Shown: positions 1 to 10,119, counted from the stretch's first letter. The stretch is DNA of 64,000 bases from an uncultured Paracoccaceae bacterium (GCA_947501555.1 CANMWG010000001.1:434001-498000); one strand, 5' to 3'. The notes: generated by a model from the letters alone, not told the origin. A program made the numbers and translations.

Positions 1-122
1 CCAACCGCCTTGACACCTTCGGGAAAATGCGTGCGGATCGAAGCTAACAAAGAACACGCCATGATTTCGTAGTCCGGCGGCTCGACGATGTAGAAGATAG
101 TGAGACCGTTGGTATCGACCAT
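1..122 (-). CDS. Truncated CDS (N-terminus only), possible glycosyltransferase-like protein; continues beyond the left edge
   Basis: ATG on minus strand at 122 opens MVDTNGLTIFYIVEPPDYEIMACSLLASIRTHFPEGVKAVG, open to the window edge. Confidence 0.4.
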   Translation of the reverse strand, partial: MVDTNGLTIFYIVEPPDYEIMACSLLASIRTHFPEGVKAV

Positions 123-141
123 GATGTTCCCCGGGTGTGCG

Positions 142-951
142 TTAAATTAGGGCTTGTGCCGGGTCGATTCCGACTTGTTCACACATGCGTTGAGCATAAG
201 ACTCCTCAAGCGGTACGTTCTTGCGCCACCAAGGCTTGGTGCCGTTGGTGTAAAGATGCACCGACAGGGTGTTTTCGGTAAAGTGGCCTTCAACGCGACC
301 GTAGGGGTCATAGAACACATCATTTAGCTGGAATGGCACCGGATAGAGGTAGTCGGGGCTCATTGCTTTTTCGTAGTCGCCGGTTTGCTGGGCGAAATAG
401 GTAAACGCCTGCGGGCCAAAAGCGGTGCGCTCGGCCTTATAGATGCGGACGGCATGGGGCTCGGATGCAAAACGCTCCAGTTTGCGGCGCTGGTTTTTGT
501 TGAACCAAGGCGGCGCCTCGGGCAGGTTTTCATAGTAATCGAGCAAAACGTCGATCAGCTCACCCTTGGGCGGAATGTAGACAACGCCGCAGTTCAGCGC
601 CCCGCGGAAGCCGTGGCCCGCATAGATGTTCTTCAAGTCGTCAGGGAAGGCTTTGTGACAAAAGGCGTCGCAGTCAATCCAGATTGCATCGGTTTTCTTG
701 ATCATCTTGTAGCGAAAGACATTGGACAGGAACGAGGCGCTGGTCTGTTCGACGATGGACATGTCGATGTCCATGATCTCGGTGGCGGGGCGCACTTCTA
801 CGCCCTCGGGCGCGTTCTGCACATTATCGGTGCAATAAAGCGTGGTGGGGTGCCCGGCAAGGACATGGGACTTCAGACAAAGCTGGTTGAGATAATGCAG
901 ACTGTCGCCAATCCACAAAGATGCCACCGGTCGTCTGTTGAGCTCTGCCAT
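142..951 (-). CDS. Putative glycosyltransferase (DxD-containing)
   Basis: Internal start MAELNRRPVASLWIGDSL...; IWIDCDAF DxD-like motif; sits in a glycan cluster. The ORF-track start at 1176 overlaps the divergent gene, so 951 is preferred. Confidence 0.55.
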   Translation of the reverse strand: MAELNRRPVASLWIGDSLHYLNQLCLKSHVLAGHPTTLYCTDNVQNAPEGVEVRPATEIMDIDMSIVEQTSASFLSNVFRYKMIKKTDAIWIDCDAFCHKAFPDDLKNIYAGHGFRGALNCGVVYIPPKGELIDVLLDYYENLPEAPPWFNKNQRRKLERFASEPHAVRIYKAERTAFGPQAFTYFAQQTGDYEKAMSPDYLYPVPFQLNDVFYDPYGRVEGHFTENTLSVHLYTNGTKPWWRKNVPLEESYAQRMCEQVGIDPAQALI

Positions 952-1166
952 TTTTACCTCTTTTGAGCGCCTGTTTGAACGCGGCACCTTAGTGCTTTTT
1001 GTTGGGTCAGATGTTGCCCGCCCTATCCGTAATTGTCTAGGGGAAACATGGGCCACAAATTGTTCCTGTCCTTGGGTCGGAAGCTGTGACAAAATCTGAA
1101 TCCTAGACGTTGGCTGGCAAAAGACCCCGACCTGGCGGCCAAGACGAGCAGGAAGAGCACGACCCA

Positions 1167-3056
1167 ATGGTTTCAAGCAAGAAAAGCAAGACCGAAAAGG
1201 GCAGACAGGACACCTCGGATATTTTCGGGACGGTCGATTTTGCTCTGAAACAGCATGTCTCGCCTCATGGCCGGGTGAGTGCCGTCTCGATGATGAAAGA
1301 CGAAGGGCCTTTTGTCCTTGAATGGGTCGCCCATCACCTCGCGCTCGGCTTTACGGATCTGGTGGTCTATACCAACGATTGTTCGGACGGCACCGATGAC
1401 ATGCTGATCCGGCTTGAGGAACTGGGGCTTGCCCATCACCGCCGCAATGACATTCCCGAGGGCCTGCGCCCGCAACCCTCGGCGTTGAAATACGCGCAAA
1501 AGGAGCCGGTGGTACGAGGCAGTGACTGGGTGCTGGTGTTTGATGCCGATGAATTCCTGTGCATCAGGCAGGGCGATGGGACGATGGACGGGCTGATTTC
1601 CGAGACCAAAGCGCTTGGTGGAACCGGCGTGGTCATCACCTGGCGGACCTATGGTTCCGGCGGCGTGCATGAATGGTCCCGCGCACCGGTGAGCGAGCAA
1701 TACCTTTATGCGGCGCCGCAAATGTGGAACAAGGGCTGGGGGGTAAAGACCTTGTTTCAGTTCGATCCAGATTATTGGGTTCTGGGCATCCACCGGCCCA
1801 AGATTAAGAACAAGCATCTTGAGACCGGCTTTCCGGATACTGTGCATTGGTTCAACGGTTCGGGACGTCCGATGGAGGATTATTTCAAGTTCCGCGGGTG
1901 GCGCTCCATCATCCGCACGGTGGGGTACGACTGGGTTCAGATGAACCACTATGCGGTGAAATCCATCGACAGCTATGCCCTGCGCAAACTGCGCGGGAAC
2001 GTGAACAACAAAAAGGACAAGTACAACTCGGACTATTGGGCGCTTCAGGATCGCAACGAGGTGTTCGATGATGCGATTCTGCGCCATGCCGACAAGCGGC
2101 GTGACATATTCGAGATCCTTCTGACCGATCCGGTGCTGCGCAGGCTGCATGATACAGCTGTCGAAGTTGCCGAAGAGCGTTTGCGCGGGTTCAAGGATAC
2201 GGCAGCCTATGCCGATCTGGTGGCTGAGGTGAAAGAGGCCTCTAAAATCCCGATTACGGAGGTTGTGGCCAAGCCCCCCAAGCAGCGCGATCCGGCGAAG
2301 ATTGCGGCCATGATGTCGGATGTGGAAAAAAAGCGAAATGCCCGCCCGAGAAAAGAGCGCCGACATGCGGCCCATCGGGATTGGGGGCGCGACGGTGATC
2401 CTTACGTGCGCGGTGGAATCGATCTTTCGGGGTCGATTTCGATTGCGGTGTTCGAAAACTGTGGGCTGAAAATGCCTGCCGATCCGCGCGTGTTTTCACC
2501 GGTCACGCTGCAACAGATCACGGACGGCAAGTTGGAGCGCAACACGGCGCGTAACCTGCCCCGTCTGGTGGTTCCGGGGAGCTGCTATCTGGAGATCGGG
2601 GCAGGGGTGGGATTTCTGCCAGCGGTGATCGCCCGGGAATGCCCAGGCGCAAAGGTCGTGGCGCAAGAAGAAAGCATGGGATTGCGTATGTTCTGTTCTA
2701 CGGTCTGGAAAATGAACGGCATCGCGCCCGGCCCAAATCTGATCTTATCAGACATGGCGATGTTTGGTCCGCAGGATGACCGCCTAACGGCGTCGGGCCT
2801 CGATAAGCTGATGGCGGCTTGTCCGCCTGCGGTGTTGCATCTGAATGAGCCACGGGTCAGCGCCGAAATGTTGGCTGGGGCCCTGGAACGCCACACGGGG
2901 GTGCCGCCGCGCTATCTTCTGATCGGCGCACGGGTGCTTGCCGGACAATTTGAGGTTGAACGCGCCAGCGGGCTCTTGAATGAAATGGGCTACGCCCCCC
3001 CTGAGGAGAGCCCGTTTGCCTCTGCGATGTTTTTTGCTTTGGATCAGACCCGATAA
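1167..3056 (+). CDS. Glycosyltransferase family 2-like protein with C-terminal SAM methyltransferase-like domain
   Basis: VSMMKDEGPFVLEWVAHHLALGFTDLVVYTNDCSDGT...WVLVFDADEFL (GT2-like, DxD) then CYLEIGAGVGFLPAVIARECPGAKVVAQEE (SAM-binding-like). Confidence 0.7.
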   Translation: MVSSKKSKTEKGRQDTSDIFGTVDFALKQHVSPHGRVSAVSMMKDEGPFVLEWVAHHLALGFTDLVVYTNDCSDGTDDMLIRLEELGLAHHRRNDIPEGLRPQPSALKYAQKEPVVRGSDWVLVFDADEFLCIRQGDGTMDGLISETKALGGTGVVITWRTYGSGGVHEWSRAPVSEQYLYAAPQMWNKGWGVKTLFQFDPDYWVLGIHRPKIKNKHLETGFPDTVHWFNGSGRPMEDYFKFRGWRSIIRTVGYDWVQMNHYAVKSIDSYALRKLRGNVNNKKDKYNSDYWALQDRNEVFDDAILRHADKRRDIFEILLTDPVLRRLHDTAVEVAEERLRGFKDTAAYADLVAEVKEASKIPITEVVAKPPKQRDPAKIAAMMSDVEKKRNARPRKERRHAAHRDWGRDGDPYVRGGIDLSGSISIAVFENCGLKMPADPRVFSPVTLQQITDGKLERNTARNLPRLVVPGSCYLEIGAGVGFLPAVIARECPGAKVVAQEESMGLRMFCSTVWKMNGIAPGPNLILSDMAMFGPQDDRLTASGLDKLMAACPPAVLHLNEPRVSAEMLAGALERHTGVPPRYLLIGARVLAGQFEVERASGLLNEMGYAPPEESPFASAMFFALDQTR

Positions 3057-3107
3057 CAGGCGCAGACGCCCGATACGTCAAATACCAACCCTGCGACTTA
3101 GTCCGTC

Positions 3108-3818
3108 ATGAGGATCAAACCGATGACCAAGACCGAACGTGAAGAAATCGAAACCCTTACCCTGCAATTGGAGAAACTGACCCGAAGGCAGGCCCGTAAC
3201 CAGCGCGCGGCCCATGCCAAGGGGCTGATGCAGGGGATTTGCTCCATGTTGACCTACAAAGACATCGTGCTTGATTGCGGTGCGAATGTGGGCGTGGTGA
3301 CTACGGTGCTTGCGGCGACCGGTGCAACGGTCCATGCGTTTGAGCCGGATCCATACGCCTTTGGCAAACTGGAGAAACGCACGGTTGCGCTGCCCAATGT
3401 GGTGCGCCATAACGCGGCGGTGGGAGTGACGGCGGGTACGATCAAGCTGATGCGCGCCACCAATTTCGACGACAATCCGAAGGGCGCGTCGGTCAAAAGC
3501 ACGGTCCTTTCGGGGGGGCGTAAGATCGACGAAGACGAGGGCCGCGCCATAGATGTGCCGTTGATCTCGTTTTTTGATTTCGTCGATGATCTGAGCCGGG
3601 AACACGGCCAGATTGCATTTGTGAAGATGGACATTGAGGGCGCCGAGCTGGAGATCCTCGAACAGATGCACGAACGGGGCTTCTTTGACCGGATCCGGCT
3701 GACCGTCGCAGAGACTCATGAGAACAAGTTCAAGGACCTGAGGTCCCGATTTAAGGCCCTGCGCGAAAAAACAACAGAGGCCTTCCCAATCACCAAGGTC
3801 AATCTGGACTGGATCTAG
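3108..3818 (+). CDS. FkbM family methyltransferase
   Basis: DIVLDCGANVGVVTTVLAATGATVHAFEPDPYAFGKLEKR... and FVKMDIEGAELEILEQM are FkbM signatures. Confidence 0.85.
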   Translation: MRIKPMTKTEREEIETLTLQLEKLTRRQARNQRAAHAKGLMQGICSMLTYKDIVLDCGANVGVVTTVLAATGATVHAFEPDPYAFGKLEKRTVALPNVVRHNAAVGVTAGTIKLMRATNFDDNPKGASVKSTVLSGGRKIDEDEGRAIDVPLISFFDFVDDLSREHGQIAFVKMDIEGAELEILEQMHERGFFDRIRLTVAETHENKFKDLRSRFKALREKTTEAFPITKVNLDWI

Positions 3819-3834
3819 CGCCGGTCAGGCGGGG

Positions 3835-6303
3835 CTAAAGCGCCTCAAGACCAGCCAGTTCAAGGGCCGTGGAAAGCGTTACGTTTATTGCCCCTGGACG
3901 AAGCCCGAGAATATCTTCGCCGACCCGATAAGAGGCCAGCCCAGCCTCTTTCAGCGCGGCCACGATGTCGACCTCGTCGCCTCGGTTCATCCCGTTGCAT
4001 TCCACAATCGCCATTTTCAGGCCGAGTTTTGAAGCCGTGAAGCTTTTGAACACTTCCAGCTCATGCCCCTCGACGTCGATCACCAACAGGTCTGCGGCCT
4101 CAAGCGCGGCGTCGGCCAGCACCGTGTCCAGCCTGCGCAATTGAACCATCGTCGAGACGATATCGCCGTCTTCAATGGTTGTGCCCTTGCGTTTGCACCC
4201 GCGCCTGAGGGCGTCTTCCATCCGAGAGCGGTTCAGCGATGCGCAACCGCGAATGCCACGAGGGTAGCGCGCGCGGGCCTCTTCGTTGAGGTGAAACAGT
4301 TCCATCTCGCCGGGTACGGAGGCAATGGCGGTGTTGACCAGTTGCAGCTCTGGTCGTTCGGCGTGCCGTGTCGATAGCTCTTTGAAATAAAGCGGGTGCG
4401 GCTCAATCATCACGCCCCGCCATTGGCCTTTGAGGATAAAGGGAAAGACCGGGTCGGCCATTTTGCCGTCATTGGCACCAACCTGGATCAGGGTGATGCG
4501 ACCCGAGAGGGCATCGCACAAGGTCTGAAGGGCAAAGTTGAGAACGGATTTCATGCTCGAAGCGGCTTTTTCTATGGGAAGCTGAGGGGGCGAGGGGATT
4601 TGTGCGCTTTCAGCGGCCGCCTCTTTCTGGGCGATGACATATGTTGAGTGTCCCTCTACGCTTTCGAAATACTGCTGCATTTCGCAGTCGTCGACCGTGT
4701 CGGTAAACAGCCAAGGCCGGTGCAAAGCCACGAACCCCTCGCGACCAAACCGGATCGCTGGGATCTTGGCTTGCCTCAGGCCCATGTCGTTGAACCGCGG
4801 CGGTCCATCCTCTTGCGGCACATAGAGGAAAAAGGTGGTGTCAGTGGTCGCACGAAACACGCCATCCTCTACCGCATCTTTCCAGTATTTCTTTTCGACC
4901 TCGCCGACCGTTCGTTTGTTGTAGGTGACGCGGTCCAGATCCACGAGGTCGGGAGCAATCGACAGGGCCAGTCCGACTTTCGGTATCTTGTGTTCTTTGC
5001 CCGCGCGATACATTTGGCGCAGCATATCTGGGGCAGGGACCTCGGGTAGGCACAGGTCCGGATCGGTAAAGATAAACCCAGCATCGGTGGCCGGATCTTC
5101 GGCCGCATGTGCCAAGGCACGGCGCGGCCCCAAATTTTCGCCTAGGGCGACTAGCCGCGCCTTAGAGCCGAAATCGGCGCTTTTGTAATAGGTCAATACC
5201 GCAGGAAGGGTGGATTTGTTGTCCAGCACGGTCACATTGCGAATTCCGTGCTTGGCAAACCAATTGACCGTGTCCCTAAGATAGGTGAGCTGATTGTAGG
5301 AATTGATGAACACCGGGATCCGCTCCCGGATCTCGGGCTCGGGTGCCTCCCAATTGACAGGTTGCGACGGAGGTGCTGCTCTGCTGTCCAAACTTTGCAG
5401 AAGGCTGGCGGCGTATTTGTTGCCATGGTCCCTTTGCAAAAGGCCCGCTGCGCCACGAAACATCTTCGCGCTGCGCCTGTCCATGACATCATTCAAAAAC
5501 GGTCGGACCCATTTGGTGTTCTTGCGCTTGTTGCGCAATCTTTGGAAAAACTCGGTATCCACTTTGCCGGTTCGAGGGTAGTGGGACAAAAGATGGTCAA
5601 ACGCGCCCGATTTCACCAAAATGCGAATCAGCGTGTGGCCCGCATAGGGAACGGCGATTTGCCCAATTGCAGGGGTTTCTAAACGCGCTGCATGCAAGTT
5701 GTCCTCGGTCACTTTGGGGTCAAAAAACAGATGTCCTGACGTGATTTCGCCAACATGTTCGGCGGCGTCGAGATAGGCGGGGCTGTCCCAATCGAACTTT
5801 CGAAAAGGGTAGGGGTAGCGCCGCTCGAACCGGGCGATCTTACGGTTAAGCGTCGATTGCGGGCTGAAGGCCAAGACCCTAGCCCCCGGGACCAGACCGG
5901 CAAAACACAGCGCCGCAAATGCGCCCATTGACGTGCCGATAAACACAATATGCTCAAATCCTTTGAAAAATCCGGTTTTCACAAGGTGCGTTATCTGTGT
6001 GGCAGGCTCGGGCGTTCGGTACCAATCCTTCTGGTGGGATTGAAGGGATAGGATGCTGTAGCCCAACGCTTCGGCGCGCGGACCCATCCAGACCGGCCAT
6101 GGCCGCGTATCAGGGCGTTCGTCAATTGAGGCAAGGTTGTCGAAACTGACAAGCAGGGTCGGAGAACGGCGGTGAAAGACAACATCACACGAGCGACCCT
6201 GAACCCAGAAATCCTGGCGATCAGAGGCATCGGCCAACTCAATTGCTTTGGGTGCCGCACTCATTTGCCTGCTCAACTTCCACATTTTTGATTTTTCCGT
6301 CAA
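3835..6303 (-). CDS. Multidomain protein: alpha/beta-hydrolase-like N-terminus, glycosyltransferase-like middle, FkbM methyltransferase C-terminus
   Basis: IVFIGTSMGAFAALCFAG (nucleophile-elbow-like), IPVFINSYNQLTYLRDTVNWFAKHGIRNVTVLDN, and ITLIQVGANDGKMADPVFPFI...LLVIDVEGHELEVFKSF (FkbM). Confidence 0.72.
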   Translation of the reverse strand: MTEKSKMWKLSRQMSAAPKAIELADASDRQDFWVQGRSCDVVFHRRSPTLLVSFDNLASIDERPDTRPWPVWMGPRAEALGYSILSLQSHQKDWYRTPEPATQITHLVKTGFFKGFEHIVFIGTSMGAFAALCFAGLVPGARVLAFSPQSTLNRKIARFERRYPYPFRKFDWDSPAYLDAAEHVGEITSGHLFFDPKVTEDNLHAARLETPAIGQIAVPYAGHTLIRILVKSGAFDHLLSHYPRTGKVDTEFFQRLRNKRKNTKWVRPFLNDVMDRRSAKMFRGAAGLLQRDHGNKYAASLLQSLDSRAAPPSQPVNWEAPEPEIRERIPVFINSYNQLTYLRDTVNWFAKHGIRNVTVLDNKSTLPAVLTYYKSADFGSKARLVALGENLGPRRALAHAAEDPATDAGFIFTDPDLCLPEVPAPDMLRQMYRAGKEHKIPKVGLALSIAPDLVDLDRVTYNKRTVGEVEKKYWKDAVEDGVFRATTDTTFFLYVPQEDGPPRFNDMGLRQAKIPAIRFGREGFVALHRPWLFTDTVDDCEMQQYFESVEGHSTYVIAQKEAAAESAQIPSPPQLPIEKAASSMKSVLNFALQTLCDALSGRITLIQVGANDGKMADPVFPFILKGQWRGVMIEPHPLYFKELSTRHAERPELQLVNTAIASVPGEMELFHLNEEARARYPRGIRGCASLNRSRMEDALRRGCKRKGTTIEDGDIVSTMVQLRRLDTVLADAALEAADLLVIDVEGHELEVFKSFTASKLGLKMAIVECNGMNRGDEVDIVAALKEAGLASYRVGEDILGLRPGAINVTLSTALELAGLEAL

Positions 6304-6360
6304 GTGACCATTCGGGGGATGACGGTGTCAACCGTTTACTTTGGGCCGGTCTCTGAGTAA

Positions 6361-7500
6361 ATGTCATTGAAATATATGAAAAACCTTTTTCATGATCCAT
6401 TCAGGTGCGCGCACATGGCCAAACGGGAAGGGCTTTCGGACAGCTTTGAGTCACTGAGCAAAGCAACCATCTTTGCGATGGACGGCGAAAGTGGAAGCGG
6501 CGTTTTTCGGGCCGACGGCAGCTTTTGCATCAACTCAAGAGGACAATTGGGCCCGCGTCGCTTTACCCCCGAACCGACGGCTGAACAGGTGTCACTGCCG
6601 CGGAAAACGCTTTCCGGACGGCATCTTTATGGTGGGTGGTTGCGCCCCCATTTCGGGCATTTCCTGCTTGAGACCACAAGCCGCCTTTGGGCGCTGGAAC
6701 AGCTCGACGGCAAGGTCGACAGCGTGTTGTTTGTCCCGTTTCGCGGCAAAGGAGGGCGGCGGGCGCGGGATCGCTATCGGGCGTTCATCGACCTGCTGAC
6801 CGATGGGGTCCCCGCGTCCATCATCAACAAGCCGTACACTGTTGACGAGTTGATCGTGCCTGATCCGGGATTTGGCCATGGACCGCGGGTACTCGGGTCG
6901 CCTGCATTCCGCAGTTTCATCCGCTCGCGGATCGAAAGCAAGATCGCGCCCGAAGGGCCGGAGAAGATCTATATCTCGCGCACGCGTCTGCTGGACAAAC
7001 GTGGCGGCGTGTTCGGTGAGGAGCGGATCGAGGCTTTGATGGCCGAAAACGGCTTTGAGATTTATCATCCGCAACAACACACGATTCCGGACCAGCTGGC
7101 CGTCTATCGTGCGGCGCGCGAGGTGGTCAGCCTTGATGGCTCGGCGCTTCATCTTGTGGCGTTCGCGGCCCAGCCGGGTGTGAAGGTCGGCATCATCATG
7201 CGCCGTCACGCCCCGCTCGTGATGGGGCTGGGCCGGCACCTTGAGGCCTTTGCCGACGCCAATGTGCACCTGATCGATGGCCTGAGGGGCAGCTGGGTGG
7301 ACGAGAGCGCGCGTCGCGTCGATTACCGCTCGATCGGTGAGGTTAATTTGCACAAGGTGCGCGATTTGCTGGCCTCTGCAGGACTGATCGAAGCCCGATC
7401 CAAGATCACCGATCTGGGACGTAAAGAGATCGAGCAGATCATTACCGAGATGGATCGCGGTCCGATGAAACTCTGGACGGATGGCCAAGAGGGCACATGA
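6361..7500 (+). CDS. Glycosyltransferase family 61 (DUF563)-like
   Basis: GGWLRPHFGHFLLETTSRLWAL...IYISRTRL...REVVSLDGSALHLVAFA pattern. Confidence 0.75.
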   Translation: MSLKYMKNLFHDPFRCAHMAKREGLSDSFESLSKATIFAMDGESGSGVFRADGSFCINSRGQLGPRRFTPEPTAEQVSLPRKTLSGRHLYGGWLRPHFGHFLLETTSRLWALEQLDGKVDSVLFVPFRGKGGRRARDRYRAFIDLLTDGVPASIINKPYTVDELIVPDPGFGHGPRVLGSPAFRSFIRSRIESKIAPEGPEKIYISRTRLLDKRGGVFGEERIEALMAENGFEIYHPQQHTIPDQLAVYRAAREVVSLDGSALHLVAFAAQPGVKVGIIMRRHAPLVMGLGRHLEAFADANVHLIDGLRGSWVDESARRVDYRSIGEVNLHKVRDLLASAGLIEARSKITDLGRKEIEQIITEMDRGPMKLWTDGQEGT

Positions 7501-8465
7501 GCAAAATCACGCTTCACATCGGCACGCCGAAAACCGGGACCACGGCCATCCAGTCGGCGATTGCGAGCCATGAAAGCTGGCTGGACGTTCAAAACATCTG
7601 CTTTGTCAAAGCCGGACGGCACCGGTCGGCCCATAACGACCTTGCCAATGCAATCCAGCGCGGCGGGCCGCACCACAAGTTCCGCGAGGCCCTGGAGGCC
7701 GAAATTGCCGCCGAGACGGCCAAAGATGTCGACCGTGAGCTTTTGTTTTCCAGCGAAATATTCGCCCTGATCGACCCTTTGACGTTCAAGGAAGCGATGG
7801 GGACGCTTGCGGGGCATCAGCTCAAGATCGTGGTCTACCTCAGGCGGCAGGATCAATATGCCGAGGCGTTTTACAAGCAGCGCGTTAAGAACGGCCGCAA
7901 CGTGGTCCCCTTCGGTGTGTTCTTGCAAAGTCGGATCGGACGACGGATCACCAATTACGTCCGATTGCTGGATCAATGGCAGGCGGCCTATGCCGACGCC
8001 ACGTTAGTGCCGCGCGTTTATGATCGAAAGCGGCTGGTGGCGCAGGATATCGTTGCTGATTTTGCTACGGTCCTTGGGGTGGACCCTGGGGGGATCGCGG
8101 TGGCCGAAAGCGAGCGCAATATCTCGCCCAGTAAGGATTTCATCGATATTGTGCTTGCGCTGGCGCCGCATTTCGAGGGGCCGGAGATACGCCGCATTTT
8201 TCGGGCCATAAAGGCGCGGAATCTGCCAGGTTTCGAAGGGTCGGCTGACCTGTTCACAGCCTCTGAGCGCATCGCGTATTTTGAAACTTTTGCTGAGCAA
8301 AATGAAATACTGCGTAAGGCGTATTTTCCTGGCGCGGAAGCCGTGTTTGACCCGCCTGCGTCGGCACGTGCCCATGCGGCACAAGCGGGGCTGACGCCGG
8401 AGCAACAGGGGATATTGGCGGCGGTTCTGGAAGAGGCCCTTCGTTTGCGCATAAAGGGCGAATAG
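7497..8465 (+). CDS. Sulfotransferase-like P-loop protein
   Basis: N-terminal LHIGTPKTGTTAIQSAI resembles the PAPS 5'-phosphosulfate loop; ATGA overlap with upstream GT61. Confidence 0.6.
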   Translation: MSKITLHIGTPKTGTTAIQSAIASHESWLDVQNICFVKAGRHRSAHNDLANAIQRGGPHHKFREALEAEIAAETAKDVDRELLFSSEIFALIDPLTFKEAMGTLAGHQLKIVVYLRRQDQYAEAFYKQRVKNGRNVVPFGVFLQSRIGRRITNYVRLLDQWQAAYADATLVPRVYDRKRLVAQDIVADFATVLGVDPGGIAVAESERNISPSKDFIDIVLALAPHFEGPEIRRIFRAIKARNLPGFEGSADLFTASERIAYFETFAEQNEILRKAYFPGAEAVFDPPASARAHAAQAGLTPEQQGILAAVLEEALRLRIKGE

Positions 8466-8476
8466 GCCCCGCCTGA

Positions 8477-9802
8477 TTACGCTTTGACAGTCTGATCTGG
8501 GGCACGCCCGTATCCGTAGGCGCGACAGGTGTCCTCGAGGGCTTCCAACATGTCTGCATGGGCCGGATGGTCGCGGCCCAAGTTTCGCAATTGCCAGTAA
8601 TCTTGATCCAGATCGTAAAGCTCGGTGCTGCCATCCTCATAGCGGATCAGTCGATACTGGCCTTTGCGGATCGCGGCGTTGTCATAGTGGAATGTGGGAA
8701 CCACGCGATCAGCATCACGCCCTCCGTCGATAAGAGGCCGCAAAGATTTTCCCTGACACTCATCCAGTGGGGGCACTCCGGCGTAGTCGAGAGCGGTTGG
8801 TCCCACATCCAAAAGCGCGACAGGGTCGTGGACATCGCGGCGAACGACCTGTTCGGGATCGTAGATCATCATCGGCACACCGGACACCTGTTCCCAAAGC
8901 GTCGATTTCTTGAACCGGTTGCGATTGCCCAGATGAAATCCGTGGTCGGTGAGCACAATCACGACTGTATTCTTGGCGTAGGGGGAGGCTTCGAATGCGT
9001 CCCAAAACCGACCGAAATGGTAATCGCCATGGGTCAATGCGGAAAAGTAATTGCGGACGTTCTTTCGCCAAAGCCGGATATCGTCGCCGTCGAGGTTTTC
9101 CGGATAACGTTCACGGGCATAATCCGTTTCATCAAATCCCTCGGCCCAGGATTTGGGTTGCCAGAACTTCCGATAATCGTACATCTCTTTGAAACGCGCC
9201 GGCGTGTACCAAGGCCCATGTGGGCTGCGGAAGCCGACTTCTCGATAAAACGGTCTGTCGCCATCATGGTTTTGCAGAAAAGAGATGACGGATTCTGCAG
9301 ATTGATGATCGTAGAACACGACATCATCCTTGGGGTCGACGGTGCCAAGTCCGCGACGGGATCCCCCGAACGCGATCTTTTCAACGTCCATGGAGCCGAT
9401 GTTGTCACTGCCAAAACGTTTCTGGGCATCGTCGTACAGAGCGCGATGGAACTGACGACGCAGCGGTCTGTAATAGTGGTGAACCTTGCCGCCGGACGAA
9501 CAGTAATACCCGTCTTGGCGTAACTTGTGGGACCACATATCGCTCGGCGTGATGCGCTCAAAGACGTCGATCTTGTTGGTGTGAATGTCCAGCTCATACG
9601 GGGTTCGGCCGGACATGAAACTCGCGCGGGACGGTCCGCAGATAGGTGATTGGCAGTAGGCCGAATGAAAGACGGTGGCCTTGTCGTAAAAGCGATCGAG
9701 GTTGGGTGTTTGCAATTCGAGTCCAAAACAATCTCTGTGTTTCCAGTAGACCATGCAGTCATCGAAACTTACGACAATGATATTTTTCTTTTCGCTTTGC
9801 AC
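8477..9802 (-). CDS. Sulfatase (type I, Cys-type)
   Basis: SPICGPSRASFMSGRTPYEL contains C-x-P-S-R formylglycine motif; IIVVSFDD N-term; VIVLTDHGFHLGN. Confidence 0.9.
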   Translation of the reverse strand: MQSEKKNIIVVSFDDCMVYWKHRDCFGLELQTPNLDRFYDKATVFHSAYCQSPICGPSRASFMSGRTPYELDIHTNKIDVFERITPSDMWSHKLRQDGYYCSSGGKVHHYYRPLRRQFHRALYDDAQKRFGSDNIGSMDVEKIAFGGSRRGLGTVDPKDDVVFYDHQSAESVISFLQNHDGDRPFYREVGFRSPHGPWYTPARFKEMYDYRKFWQPKSWAEGFDETDYARERYPENLDGDDIRLWRKNVRNYFSALTHGDYHFGRFWDAFEASPYAKNTVVIVLTDHGFHLGNRNRFKKSTLWEQVSGVPMMIYDPEQVVRRDVHDPVALLDVGPTALDYAGVPPLDECQGKSLRPLIDGGRDADRVVPTFHYDNAAIRKGQYRLIRYEDGSTELYDLDQDYWQLRNLGRDHPAHADMLEALEDTCRAYGYGRAPDQTVKA

Positions 9803-9929
9803 GTTGGTTTCCTAACCTTCGCCTATTACCCAACCGCCGTTCAAAGAACGGTGGCCTGCGCCCAAGGCCTTTTAAATCAAAACGATTGTTTCCAGGTCCG
9901 ATTTTGATAGTAGTCATCATCGGTTCAAG

Positions 9930-10119
9930 CAAGCGGGCAGGTTGGCGGCCCCTCAGGGCTGGCGCGCCTCGCTGGCCATAGAGGGGGACTGTTGCGTTAA
10001 TCGGGTGGACGATGACAGCCTTACAAGACCGGCATGCATAATTGGGGTGGTGGGTCACGATAACGCGGAACTGCGTGGGCACGATGTCCAGGCGTTCGCT
10101 GACATCTTCGCCTAGGTGG
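9930..10119 (-). mobile_element. Remnant of IS66-family transposase (TnpC)
   Basis: Minus-strand reading HLGEDVSERLDIVPTQFRVIVTHHPNYACRSCKAVIV resembles the zinc-binding segment of IS66 TnpC, followed by a truncated VPLYGQ stretch. Confidence 0.6.

Noticed and set aside
1173-2375. 400-aa minus-strand ORF opposite the glycosyltransferase, and similar long antisense ORFs (e.g. 8558-9523 +)
   Set aside because: High-GC shadow ORFs opposite well-supported coding genes, with no family motifs.
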